Source: Pararhodobacter sp. SW119 (GTDB lineage: Bacteria; Pseudomonadota; Alphaproteobacteria; Rhodobacterales; Rhodobacteraceae). From it: DNA of 64,000 bases. The stretch is from positions 124,001-188,000 of the forward strand of contig NZ_JADDJF010000001.1 in assembly GCF_017811755.1 (NCBI RefSeq). Reading direction: 5' to 3'. Both the position numbers and the translations under genes were made by a program. The notes under the pieces were generated by a model. That model made no database searches. It was not told the origin of the DNA and saw only the letters and a list, made by a program, of their open reading frames with translations. Shown piece by piece: positions 19,444-27,952 of this stretch; the stretch's first letter is position 1; the number at the start of each line of letters is the position of its first letter.

Positions 19444-20226
19444 TCAGGCTTTCCCTTCCATCGTGGCCAGCGCCGCGCGTGCGCGCGGGCCGTGGAAATA
19501 CTCATGCACCCAAGGGTGGTCGACTTCCAGCATCTCGGCCATTGTCCCGGTCACCAGCACTTTCTTTTCAGCCAACACCGCGATGCGGTCACAGGTTGCA
19601 TGTAACGTGTCTAGATCATGCGTCACGAGAAAGACAGTCAACCCCAGCGTGCGTGACAGCTTTCGGATCAGGGTGTCGAAGCCCGCCGCCCCGATCGGAT
19701 CGAGGCCCGCGGTCGGCTCGTCCAGAAAGACGATTTCGGGGTCCAGCGCCAGCGCGCGCGCCAGTCCCGCGCGCTTGCGCATCCCGCCCGACAGTTCGGA
19801 CGGATACTTGTCGCCGGCCGTGTAGGGCAGTCCCGAAAGCGAGATCTTCAGGTCGGCCAGTTCCGCGCGCATTCGCGCCGACAGGTCGTCCACATTGCGC
19901 AGGGGCACTTCGACGTTCTCCCGCACGGTCAACGCCGAAAAGAGTGCGCCATCCTGGAACATGACGCCCATGCGCCGGTCGATCGTGGCGCGCGTATCCT
20001 CGTCGGCGTTCAGGGCATCCTGCCCGAAGAGCTCGATCGTGCCTGCCTGCGGACGCCTTAGCCCCGTGATCGTGCGCAGCAGCACCGATTTGCCGGTGCC
20101 CGATCCGCCGACGATACCGACAATCTCGCCCGGAAAGATGTCGAGTTCCAGATCGTCATGCACGACATCTGCGCCAAAGGCGTTACGGATGCCGCGCAGG
20201 CGGATGTTGGGTTCGCGGTCCGCCAT
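19444..20226 (-). CDS. mlaF: ABC transporter ATP-binding protein, MlaF-like
   Basis: MlaF-type ATPases power MCE lipid transport. This 260-residue protein has Walker A GGSGTGKS, signature LSGGMRKRAGLARAL, and Walker B VFLDEPTAGLDPIGAAGFD followed by the switch histidine in VTHDLDTL. The GMRKR variant of the signature is typical of Mla ATPases. I set the start at 20226, where ATG overlaps the mlaE stop as TGATG; upstream in-frame sequence belongs to mlaE in another frame. Confidence 0.94.
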   Translation of the reverse strand: MADREPNIRLRGIRNAFGADVVHDDLELDIFPGEIVGIVGGSGTGKSVLLRTITGLRRPQAGTIELFGQDALNADEDTRATIDRRMGVMFQDGALFSALTVRENVEVPLRNVDDLSARMRAELADLKISLSGLPYTAGDKYPSELSGGMRKRAGLARALALDPEIVFLDEPTAGLDPIGAAGFDTLIRKLSRTLGLTVFLVTHDLDTLHATCDRIAVLAEKKVLVTGTMAEMLEVDHPWVHEYFHGPRARAALATMEGKA

Positions 20227-21353
20227 CACATGCCCAGCCGGGCAAAGAAGATCGAGAACATCGCGTCGGCGACGATCACCGCGAAGATCGCCGTCACCAC
20301 CGAGGCCGAGGTCATCCGGCCCAGCGACTCGGCGTTCGATTCCACCTTCATGCCGCCATGCACCCCGACCACGCCGATGATGATGGCGAAGACCGGCGCC
20401 TTGACCATGCCGACGATCACGTGGTCGATACTGGTGCCCTCGACCAGACGGGTGATGAACATCGCCGGCGAAATGCCCAGTTCGATCCACGACATGACCA
20501 GCCCGCCGAAAAGCCCCATCAGGTTGGCGATCAGCCCCAGGATCGGCAGCATCAGCAAAAGCGCCAGGATCCGCGGCAGGAACAGCGCCTCGGCCGGGTC
20601 GATGCCCAGCGTCTGCATTGCGTCGATCTCCTCGCGCATCTTCATCGAACCGATGGCGGCGGTGAACGCCGATGCCGTCCGCCCCGCGACGATGATCGCG
20701 GTCAGCAGGATCCCCAACTCGCGCAGGATCGAGATGGCAATCAGGTCGACGACGAAGACCTCGACCCCGAACTGGCGCAACTGGACCGACCCCTGAAAGG
20801 CCAGCACGACACCAATCAGGAAGGCCATCAGCGACACGATCGGGATCGCCCGCCAGCCGACATCCTGGCAATGCGCGACCAGCGCGGTCCACCGCAGGCG
20901 CCGCGGCTGCAGCAGGCTGCGGGCCAGTCGCCCCAGGAACAGGCCCAGGACATGCGACAGCTCGGCCAGGAAAAGCCCCGCGGACACGGTCGCGCGCCCC
21001 AATGCATCCAGCATCTCCAGAAGGCCACGCCGGCGCGGGGTTTCTTCGGGGGGCTGCGGAAGCGCGGCCGTAACGGTTTCAAGAAGCTGGCGCTGGCGGC
21101 TGTCCGCGCCGCTCAGTTCCAGCGCGCTGCCGGCCGCCTCCATCCGGACCTGAAGCTGCGCGATCGCCCAGGCGCCCGCCGTGTCGAAGCGGTCCACATC
21201 CGACAGGTCGAGTTTCAGGGGAACCCCGGCATCGTGCCGGGCGAGCACGGGTTCGACCTTGCCCAGCGTCTGCACCGACAGATCGCCGGAAAGACGCAGC
21301 ACGCGCGTGCCGTCCTCGTCCCCCTCCTCGATCTGCACCTGGTGCTCGGTCAT
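20226..21353 (-). CDS. mlaE: ABC transporter permease with N-terminal STAS domain, MlaE-like
   Basis: The first 100 or so residues form a STAS-like domain (VLRLSGDLSVQTLGKVEPVL), taking the place of the separate MlaB protein. The remainder is an MlaE permease with ELGILLTAIIVAGRTASAF, the coupling segment MKMREEIDAMQTLGIDP and several transmembrane helices, 375 residues in all. It is first in the minus-strand order mlaE-mlaF-mlaD-lipoprotein-trmO. ATG 21353 is preferred over the in-frame ATG 14 codons upstream because the STAS domain begins there. Confidence 0.92.
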   Translation of the reverse strand: MTEHQVQIEEGDEDGTRVLRLSGDLSVQTLGKVEPVLARHDAGVPLKLDLSDVDRFDTAGAWAIAQLQVRMEAAGSALELSGADSRQRQLLETVTAALPQPPEETPRRRGLLEMLDALGRATVSAGLFLAELSHVLGLFLGRLARSLLQPRRLRWTALVAHCQDVGWRAIPIVSLMAFLIGVVLAFQGSVQLRQFGVEVFVVDLIAISILRELGILLTAIIVAGRTASAFTAAIGSMKMREEIDAMQTLGIDPAEALFLPRILALLLMLPILGLIANLMGLFGGLVMSWIELGISPAMFITRLVEGTSIDHVIVGMVKAPVFAIIIGVVGVHGGMKVESNAESLGRMTSASVVTAIFAVIVADAMFSIFFARLGM

Positions 21354-21530
21354 CCACCGTCCACGACGCGACTGCATCCCGTGTCTTGTGGGCAAAACCG
21401 CGTGCGGTCAACTCAATAGCCCGCCATCTTCCCCCGCGACACCGGAATGTGGCAGGCCTGCCGGAAAGTGGTTTTCGCGCCCGCATCCACGCCGTACCCT
21501 GTCCCCGCCACGCAGCGCAGGAGGCTGGAC

Positions 21531-22961
21531 TTGCCCGACACACCCCCCGCATCCACCGACACCCGGCCCGCTCCGGATTGGGACGTGCTGGCCGACTGGG
21601 GCCGCCGCATCGCCGACTGGGGCGCCGCGTATCATCGCGACCTGCGCGACCGTCCCGTGCGCGCCCCGCTGCAGCCCGGCCGCCTGCGCGCGGCGCTGCC
21701 CCCCGCCCCGCCCGAGACGGCCGAGCCGATGGCGGCGATCTGGGCCGATCTGGAAACGCATGTGATGCCCGGCCTCACGCATTGGCAGCACCCGCGTTTT
21801 TTCGCCTATTTCCCGGCCAATGCCGCGCCCCCCTCGATCCTCGCCGAGTTCGTCACCGCCATCCTCGCCCCACAATGCATGCTCTGGCAGACCTCTCCGT
21901 CGGCGACGGAGCTGGAAACGCATGTGCTGGACTGGCTGCGCCAGGCCCTGGGACTGCCCGAAAGCTTCCAGGGCGTGATCCAGGACAGCGCGTCCTCGGC
22001 GACGCTGGCGGCGGTTCTTGTCATGCGCGAGCGCGCGCTGGACTGGCAGGGCAACGCGCAGGGCCTTTCGGGGCAGAAGCGGCTGCGCCTCTATGTCTCG
22101 GTCGAGGCGCATTCCTCCGTCGAACGCGCGGCGTGGGTCGCCGGCATCGGCAGCGAAAACCTCGTGCGGCTTCCCGCCAGCGGGCCGGGCCGGTCCATCG
22201 ATCCCGCCGACCTGCGCGCCGCCATCGCCCGGGACCACGCGGACGGGCATCTGCCCGCGGGCCTGATCGCCTGTATCGGCGCGACGGGGGCGGGGGCTTG
22301 CGACAACCTGCGCGATCTGCTGCCGGTGGCGCGGGCGGCGGGGCTATATACCCATGTCGACGCCGCCTGGGCCGGCTCGGCGATGATCTGCCCCGAGTTC
22401 CGCACGCTCTGGGAAGGGGTCGAGGGGGCGGATTCGGTCGTCATGAACCCCCACAAGTGGCTGGGCGCGCATTTCGATTGCGCCGCCCATTTCGTCCGCG
22501 CCCCCGACGATCTGGTGCGCACCCTCGCCATCCGGCCGGAGTATCTGAAGACCCACGGCGCCGATGGCGTCATCGACTATTCCGAATGGTCGATCCCGCT
22601 GGGCCGCCGGTTTCGGGCGCTGAAACTCTGGTTCGTGCTGCGATACTACGGCCTCGACGGGTTGCGCGCGATGATCCGCGATCATGTCCGCTGGTCCGTC
22701 GCCCTGGCCGCGCGCCTGCGCGCCGATCCGCGGTTCGAGATCGTGACCGAACCGGTGCTCTCGCTCTTCACCTTCCGCCTGAAGGGGCAGGGGGACGACG
22801 CGCAGATCGCCTATCTCGGCCGGATCAATGACGATGGACGCATCTACCTGACGCAGACCCGCGTCGACGGGCAGATCGTCCTGCGCTTTCAGGTCGGCGC
22901 CTTCGCCGCGACCCAGGCCGACATCCAGCTAGCCGGCGACGTGCTGGCCGAACTTTCATGA
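21531..22961 (+). CDS. PLP-dependent amino acid decarboxylase, group II
   Basis: This 476-residue protein belongs to the aromatic-L-amino-acid/glutamate decarboxylase family. It has [14 protein letters not shown] at the N-terminus, [16 protein letters not shown] (cofactor aspartate) and [14 protein letters not shown] with the Schiff-base lysine. The aromatic-decarboxylase-like substrate-site segments favour an aromatic amino acid, but this is inference. I chose TTG 21531 because a perfect AGGAGG lies six bases before it (21519-21524); the ATG 84 bases upstream has no binding site. An HpaI-type aldolase gene follows seven bases later. Confidence 0.88.
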   Translation: MPDTPPASTDTRPAPDWDVLADWGRRIADWGAAYHRDLRDRPVRAPLQPGRLRAALPPAPPETAEPMAAIWADLETHVMPGLTHWQHPRFFAYFPANAAPPSILAEFVTAILAPQCMLWQTSPSATELETHVLDWLRQALGLPESFQGVIQDSASSATLAAVLVMRERALDWQGNAQGLSGQKRLRLYVSVEAHSSVERAAWVAGIGSENLVRLPASGPGRSIDPADLRAAIARDHADGHLPAGLIACIGATGAGACDNLRDLLPVARAAGLYTHVDAAWAGSAMICPEFRTLWEGVEGADSVVMNPHKWLGAHFDCAAHFVRAPDDLVRTLAIRPEYLKTHGADGVIDYSEWSIPLGRRFRALKLWFVLRYYGLDGLRAMIRDHVRWSVALAARLRADPRFEIVTEPVLSLFTFRLKGQGDDAQIAYLGRINDDGRIYLTQTRVDGQIVLRFQVGAFAATQADIQLAGDVLAELS

Positions 22962-22968
22962 GGACTCC

Positions 22969-23733
22969 ATGCAGACGCCCGTAAACCCCTTCAAGGCCGC
23001 CTTGCGCACGAACCGGACGCTGATCGGCTGCTGGCTCGGTTTCGCGGACCCCTACGCCGCCGAGGTCGCCGGAACCGCCGGCTTCGACTGGCTGGTGATC
23101 GATGGCGAACACGCGCCGAACGATCTGCGCTCGATCCTGGCGCAGCTTCAGGCGCTGGCTGCCGCGCCGTCCGCCCCGGTGGTGCGGCTGCCGGTGGGCG
23201 AGGTCTGGATGATCAAGCAGGCGCTCGACATCGGCGCGCAAACCCTGCTGATCCCGATGGTCGAAAGCGCGGATCAGGCGCAGGCGCTGGTGCGCGCGAC
23301 CCGCTATCCGCCGGCGGGCGTGCGCGGGGTCGGGGCGGCGCTGGCCCGCGCCTCGCGGTTCTCGGCGGCGGAGGACTATCTTGCCCGCGCCGATGACCAG
23401 GTCTGCCTGTTGCTGCAGGTCGAAAGCCGCGCCGGCCTCGAGGCGCTCGATACGATTCTGGCGGTCGAGGGCGTCGACGGCGTCTTCATCGGTCCCGCGG
23501 ACCTGGCGGCGGACATGGGGTTTCTGGGCCAGTCGTATGCGCCGGAGGTCATGGAGGCGATCGCCGACGCGATCGCAAGGATACGCAAGGCGGGCGTGGC
23601 GGCCGGCATCCTCTCGCTCGACCCGGCGGAGGCGCGCCACTGGATCGGTCACGGCGCGAATTTCGTGGCGGTGGGGATCGATGTGGTGGTGCTGGCCCGG
23701 TCGCTGCGCGCGCTCTCGGCCACGTTTCGCTAG
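22969..23733 (+). CDS. HpcH/HpaI aldolase family protein
   Basis: This 254-residue class II pyruvate aldolase resembles HpaI (4-hydroxy-2-oxoheptanedioate aldolase). Typical parts are [14 protein letters not shown] with the metal-site region, [32 protein letters not shown], and [16 protein letters not shown], where E and D bind the divalent metal. The position between a decarboxylase and an EEP enzyme, with gaps of seven and four bases, suggests one catabolic operon. The natural substrate cannot be read. Confidence 0.88.
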   Translation: MQTPVNPFKAALRTNRTLIGCWLGFADPYAAEVAGTAGFDWLVIDGEHAPNDLRSILAQLQALAAAPSAPVVRLPVGEVWMIKQALDIGAQTLLIPMVESADQAQALVRATRYPPAGVRGVGAALARASRFSAAEDYLARADDQVCLLLQVESRAGLEALDTILAVEGVDGVFIGPADLAADMGFLGQSYAPEVMEAIADAIARIRKAGVAAGILSLDPAEARHWIGHGANFVAVGIDVVVLARSLRALSATFR

Positions 23734-23737
23734 GGCA

Positions 23738-24667
23738 ATGCGCATCGCCACCTTCAACGTCCAGAACCTGCGACTACGCCAGTCGCGCGGGCAGCCGCGC
23801 TTCGATGGCGCGCGCGACGGTGACATGCCCCAGGATGCCACCCCCGAAGGCATGGCGCTCGATCTCGCCGACCGGCGGTTGACCGCGGCGGTGCTGGCTC
23901 AGGCCGATGCCGATATCGTCTGCCTGCAAGAGGTCTTCGACGCCGCGACGCTCGACTATTTCCACGACCATCTGCTTCGCCAGACCGGCGCGCGGCCCTG
24001 GCCGCATCGCGTCTGCCTGCCGGGCAACGACGGCGGGCGCAATCTGGCCGTCATGTCGCGTCTGCCGCTGGAAGATGTCGTCAGCCATGCAACCCTGAGA
24101 CCCCGCGATCTGGGCCTCGACGAACATCCCGGCGCACGCAAGGATCGGCCCGCCTTCTGCCGCGACTGCCTGAGTTTCAGCGCGGGTCACGTCTCGTTTT
24201 TCGCGATACATTTCAAGGCGCCATGGCCAGATGCTGATGTCGCATGGCAGCAGCGCCGGCTGGAGGCTCTGGCCCTGCGGCAACTGGTGGAGGCGCGCTT
24301 CGGCGGCGACCGGGAGGCGTTGTGGCTCATCCTCGGCGATCTGAACGAACCGTCGTCCGAGCCGAGGGCAGAGCGCGCGATCGCCCCGCTTGTCACCGAT
24401 TTCGCGGTAGACCTCGTCGCGCGGATGTCCCTGCCGGACCGCTGGACCTGGCTTGCGCCCGATGGCCGGACCTACGCGCGCCCCGATGCCATGCTGGCCG
24501 CTCCGGCGCTGGCCGCGCGCTGGCCGCTTGCCCGCCCGCAAGCGCTGCGCGAAGGGCTCGGCACCGAGGCGCGGCGCCACGCCGGCCCCCGGCTCGACGC
24601 GGTCGGGCACCACCGGCCCCACGCCAGCGACCACGCGCTGCTGATGCTCGAACTGCCGGGCGCCTGA
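23738..24667 (+). CDS. Endonuclease/exonuclease/phosphatase-family protein
   Basis: This 309-residue EEP-fold hydrolase begins MRIATFNVQNLRLRQ and has the metal ligand motif CLQEVF, the active-site LILGDLNEPSSEP and the C-terminal HASDHALLMLEL. Such enzymes cleave phosphodiesters or phosphomonoesters; the target is unknown. It has no signal peptide. It lies four bases after the aldolase gene and ends the plus-strand operon at the gap holding copy 2 of the composite element. Confidence 0.85.
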   Translation: MRIATFNVQNLRLRQSRGQPRFDGARDGDMPQDATPEGMALDLADRRLTAAVLAQADADIVCLQEVFDAATLDYFHDHLLRQTGARPWPHRVCLPGNDGGRNLAVMSRLPLEDVVSHATLRPRDLGLDEHPGARKDRPAFCRDCLSFSAGHVSFFAIHFKAPWPDADVAWQQRRLEALALRQLVEARFGGDREALWLILGDLNEPSSEPRAERAIAPLVTDFAVDLVARMSLPDRWTWLAPDGRTYARPDAMLAAPALAARWPLARPQALREGLGTEARRHAGPRLDAVGHHRPHASDHALLMLELPGA

Positions 24668-24746
24668 TCGGTCTGGTGCCCGTGGTCGGATGCACGACCA
24701 GCCCGCACGATCGCCGTTTTTCGCGACTCCGCGCCGGGGGCGGGAG

Positions 24747-24820
24747 AAAGTTTCATTGCGGTTAATGGAGCTTGACTATGTATATTAATCAATGTCTTGC
24801 GAAAGCGTGCACGCGTGCAC
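24747..24820 (+). repeat. Composite box-IHF-palindrome element, copy 2
   Basis: The box GTTTCATTGCGGTTAA (24750-24765, preceded by AAA) is identical to that of copy 4. AATCAATGTCTTG (24787-24799) fits the IHF consensus exactly within AT-rich DNA. The palindrome GTGCACGCGTGCAC (24807-24820) is perfect. Box start to palindrome centre is 63.5 bp. The element lies in the 213-bp gap between the convergent EEP and hybrid kinase genes. The palindrome has no loop or T run, so it is not an ordinary terminator. Confidence 0.8.
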
Positions 24821-24880
24821 ACCCTGCCGCGTCGGCGTCGTATTGGGTCCGTAAGAAAGGTCGATGGGGCGCTGGCGGCG

Positions 24881-26704
24881 TCAGTCGCCTTTCGGCCAGA
24901 AGGCCGCGATCGCGGCCTCCAGCTCGGCGCGGCGTACCGGCTTGGCGACACAGAGGTCGAACCCGCCCGTCAGGTAGTCGTCCAGATGCGGGCGCAGCGC
25001 GTTCGCCGTAACCGCCACCGCCGCGGGCCGCGGATGCCCGTCCCGGTCCGCGCAGTCGTTGATGGCCGTCAGCGCCGACAGGCCATCCATGCCGGGCATC
25101 GCGATGTCCATCAGGACCAGCTCATGCCGGCGCGTTCGCCACAGCGCCACCGCCTCGTGCCCGTCGTTCGCGATATCCGCCTGGATCCCGATGGCTTCCA
25201 GCATCGACTTCAGGATCAGCCGGTTGATCGAATTGTCATCCGCCACCAGCACCGACAACGCCGCCCAGGGTCTCCTCCCGCGCAAGAGGTCCTTGCGCGG
25301 TGAAACCGGCTGCGCCGCGATCAGGGCGGCGTCGGCCGCATGGCAGCGCGGCAGCGGCAGGTCCAGGACAACACGCGTGCCCGCGTCCGGTTGGCTCTGG
25401 ATCGTGATCCTGCCGCCCATGACCGACACCAGGCTGCGCACGATGGTCAGGCCCAGGCCACGTCCAGGTTGCAGGCGATCGCGCGCGCACCCCGCGCGCT
25501 CAAACGGCAACCAGACACGATCCAGCTCATCGGCATCCATGCCGATGCCGGTATCGCCCACGGTGATCCGCATCCAGTCGGGCTCCGGCACCTCCAGTTG
25601 CAGGCTGACGGTTCCCCTGGGCGTGAACTTCAGCGCGTTGCCCAGCAGATGGTGCAGGATCTGCATCAGCCGCGCCGCATCGCCGCGGCGCGGCCCGATC
25701 GCGGCAGGCTTGACGCGCACCGCGAATTCGAGCCCGCGATCCTGCGCGCGCAGCGCATAGATCGGCTCCAGCCGCCCCGCCAGCTCGACCGGGTTCAGCG
25801 TTCCATCCTGCAGCACCAGCGCCCCGGCTTCGAGGTCGGAAATGTCGAGCAGATCGTCGAGCATGCGCATCAGCGCCTCACCGGAATCGCGGATCGCCCC
25901 CAGCCATTCCATCGCGCGCGGCGATTCGACCAGGTCCTGCATGAGTTCGGTGGCACCAAGGATGCCGTTGAGCGGCGTGCGGATCTCGCGGTTCATCGCG
26001 GTCAGGAACACGCTCTTGGCGCGGCTGCCGGCTTCCGCCCGCTCAAGCGCATGGCGCAACTCGGACACGTCCATGCCGGCGACGTCGTGAAAGCGCTTCT
26101 CGGCGCGATCCTTCTCCAGCAAGGCCGCACGGAGCTTCGCAGTTGCCTGATCGCGTTCCGCGGCCGCGCGCCGACGTGCGAAAAGCGCCGCGATTCCGTT
26201 CGATGCGCAGCGCAGCAGAAAGACCTCGTCCCGGTTCAGACGGCGCGGCGCGCGCACGGCGTCGTATCCCAGCAAGCCCAACAGTTGCCCATCGCCCAGC
26301 AGCGGAACCAGAAGCAGCGACTTGATCCCCTGTTCGATCAGCATCTGCCGCGCCGGATGCTCGGGTGTCAGATGGGCGACCTGCTCGATCTCGACGCTGC
26401 GGTCGCGCCTGAAGTCGTCCAGCCAGGACCCCAGCGCCCCGATCGGCACGCCCTGCAGGCTTTCCATGACCCGCGCAACGCCGGGGGCGGCCCATTCATG
26501 GGTGTTGTCAAGCAGCGTGTCATCGCGGATCTCGAACAGATAGGTCCGGTCGAACCCGCCGGCGACGCCCAGCACCCTGATGGCCCGATCCGCCGCCGCA
26601 TCGGCCTGATCGAATGGCGCGGCGACCAGATCGTTGAGCAGAGAAACCGTAATCCGCGCCAGGTCGCGTTGCGGCCCGGCGTCGAATTTCTGATTGATGT
26701 TCAT
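24881..26704 (-). CDS. Hybrid sensor kinase homologue lacking the phospho-acceptor histidine
   Basis: The 607 residues hold a GAF domain (about 17-180), a coiled linker, a HisKA-like helix pair (about 225-290), a HATPase domain (GDTGIGMDADELD and QPGRGLGLTIVRSLV) and a receiver domain (about 485-605). The receiver is intact: ADDN, LMDIAMPGMDG, AVTANAL and AKP. The H-box reads AMNREIRTPLNGILG, so the usual histidine is R239. The codon CGC (25990-25988) differs from a His codon by one base. It cannot autophosphorylate there; it may sense, act as a phosphatase or receive phosphate on the receiver. The start overlaps the stop of the small upstream gene. Confidence 0.88.
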   Translation of the reverse strand: MNINQKFDAGPQRDLARITVSLLNDLVAAPFDQADAAADRAIRVLGVAGGFDRTYLFEIRDDTLLDNTHEWAAPGVARVMESLQGVPIGALGSWLDDFRRDRSVEIEQVAHLTPEHPARQMLIEQGIKSLLLVPLLGDGQLLGLLGYDAVRAPRRLNRDEVFLLRCASNGIAALFARRRAAAERDQATAKLRAALLEKDRAEKRFHDVAGMDVSELRHALERAEAGSRAKSVFLTAMNREIRTPLNGILGATELMQDLVESPRAMEWLGAIRDSGEALMRMLDDLLDISDLEAGALVLQDGTLNPVELAGRLEPIYALRAQDRGLEFAVRVKPAAIGPRRGDAARLMQILHHLLGNALKFTPRGTVSLQLEVPEPDWMRITVGDTGIGMDADELDRVWLPFERAGCARDRLQPGRGLGLTIVRSLVSVMGGRITIQSQPDAGTRVVLDLPLPRCHAADAALIAAQPVSPRKDLLRGRRPWAALSVLVADDNSINRLILKSMLEAIGIQADIANDGHEAVALWRTRRHELVLMDIAMPGMDGLSALTAINDCADRDGHPRPAAVAVTANALRPHLDDYLTGGFDLCVAKPVRRAELEAAIAAFWPKGD

Positions 26705-26892
26705 TCGGCGGCCAGCGATGCCCTGTGCGAGGCCATGTGCAACAGAGTCGCGCCACCTGTCGCGGCGCGCAAGGACGGGGCGATCTTTTCCATCGCCTCG
26801 GCCAGCGGACCCGATACATCGTCAAGCCCTTCGCGTTCGCAATAGGCTATCAGGGCAATCATGTGCCCGACCATCCAGCGGTGTCTTTCCAT
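26701..26892 (-). CDS. Small hypothetical protein coupled to the hybrid kinase
   Basis: This 63-residue soluble protein starts MERHRWMVGHMIALIAYCE and ends SHRASLAAE; I do not recognise a family. GGAGTGAACG before ATG 26892 is a good binding site, and the last four bases overlap the kinase start (ATGA), so translation is coupled. The predicted helical content and tight coupling suggest a partner of the kinase, but that is inference. Confidence 0.7.
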   Translation of the reverse strand: MERHRWMVGHMIALIAYCEREGLDDVSGPLAEAMEKIAPSLRAATGGATLLHMASHRASLAAE

Positions 26893-27038
26893 TCGTTCAC
26901 TCCGTTCGCCGGAACACGGGTAGGCGCGGTCGGGGACGCTCGCCGCCCCTCCGCATGGAAAAACCGTTAGACCAACACCTTGCACGAAATTTGCAGATCC
27001 TGTGGAAAAGTTCCCCGTCAACGCATCCGATGCGTTTT

Positions 27039-27752
27039 CTAGCCGCTCTCGACCGGGCGAAAGCAGTATCCGACGCCATAGATCGTGGCGATATGGGGCC
27101 GCTGGCCCTCCGCGGCGGGCAGCTTGGCGCGCAGCCGACTCACCAGCCCGTCGATCGAGCGGTCATAGCTGAACCAATCGCGCCCGCGGATGGCCGTCAT
27201 CAACTGATCACGGCTCAGCACCGCGTTCGGGTTGTGCAGGAACGCCACCAGCGCGTCGAATTCCATCGGGGTCAGCGCCACCTCGTTCCCGTTCGCATCG
27301 AGGACCTGACGCGCCCCGAGGAAGACCCGGTAGCTTCCGAAGCGATGGTCGGGGGCCGGCACCGAATTATCGGTTTGTATCCGCGTCGGCTGGGTCCGGC
27401 GCAGAACGGCATTCACCCGCGCGCGCAATTCCCGCAAGCGAAAAGGCTTGGCGATATAATCGTCTGCGCCCAGTTCAAACCCTTGCACCTGATCCATCTC
27501 GTCGGTGCGTCCTGTCAGGATGATGATGCCTGTTCCCGCCCGCTGGCGAAGGTCCTCGACAAGCGTCAGGCCGCTGCCGTCGGGAAGATCTAGGTCCACG
27601 ATACAAAGATCGACATGCCGGCTCTGAAGTGCCGCGCGCGCCCATCCGATCGTCGATCCGCAGACGACGGTGCAACCCTCCTCCGCAAGGGCGGTCTCGA
27701 CCAGGCGCAGCACTGCCTCATCGTCGTCTAGGACCATCACGGTCGGTTGCAC
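27039..27752 (-). CDS. OmpR/PhoB-family response regulator
   Basis: The 237 residues comprise a receiver domain with the acidic pair in VLDDDEA, phospho-acceptor D53 (IVDLDLPDG), T80 and K102 (IAKPFRLREL), then a winged-helix domain (about 140-235) with LTPMEFDALVAFL and the recognition region SIDGLVSRLRAKL. It should bind DNA as a phosphorylation-dependent dimer. It lies upstream of the small protein and degenerate kinase on the same strand and divergent from the large PAS kinase, either of which could be a partner. The 200-bp AT-rich divergent gap (27753-27952) probably holds both promoters. Confidence 0.92.
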   Translation of the reverse strand: MQPTVMVLDDDEAVLRLVETALAEEGCTVVCGSTIGWARAALQSRHVDLCIVDLDLPDGSGLTLVEDLRQRAGTGIIILTGRTDEMDQVQGFELGADDYIAKPFRLRELRARVNAVLRRTQPTRIQTDNSVPAPDHRFGSYRVFLGARQVLDANGNEVALTPMEFDALVAFLHNPNAVLSRDQLMTAIRGRDWFSYDRSIDGLVSRLRAKLPAAEGQRPHIATIYGVGYCFRPVESG

Positions 27753-27952
27753 GCCGGACCCCGCAGGTTGAACGCAGGCGTCACCATAATCGCATGAGAT
27801 GTGATCGCAAGACTTCCCTTGCGGCGAAAAAACGTAGGTCTGAATGTGTGTTTTCCGGTCGATCCTGAATAATGGATTGTTTCAATGCACAACGCAGGGT
27901 AGCATAACTTCAGGATATCGTTGCTGCTTGTACGGTTCGGGGCGGGATCGCG

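Noticed and set aside
24772-25011. Small plus-strand open frame after the EEP gene
   Set aside because: It overlaps the composite repeat and the end of the kinase gene, and has no ribosome binding site or family resemblance.
27020-27036. Hairpin AACGCAT/ATGCGTT as terminator of the OmpR-type regulator
   Set aside because: The T residues lie on the wrong side for the minus-strand gene; only GACGGGG follows the hairpin on that strand.
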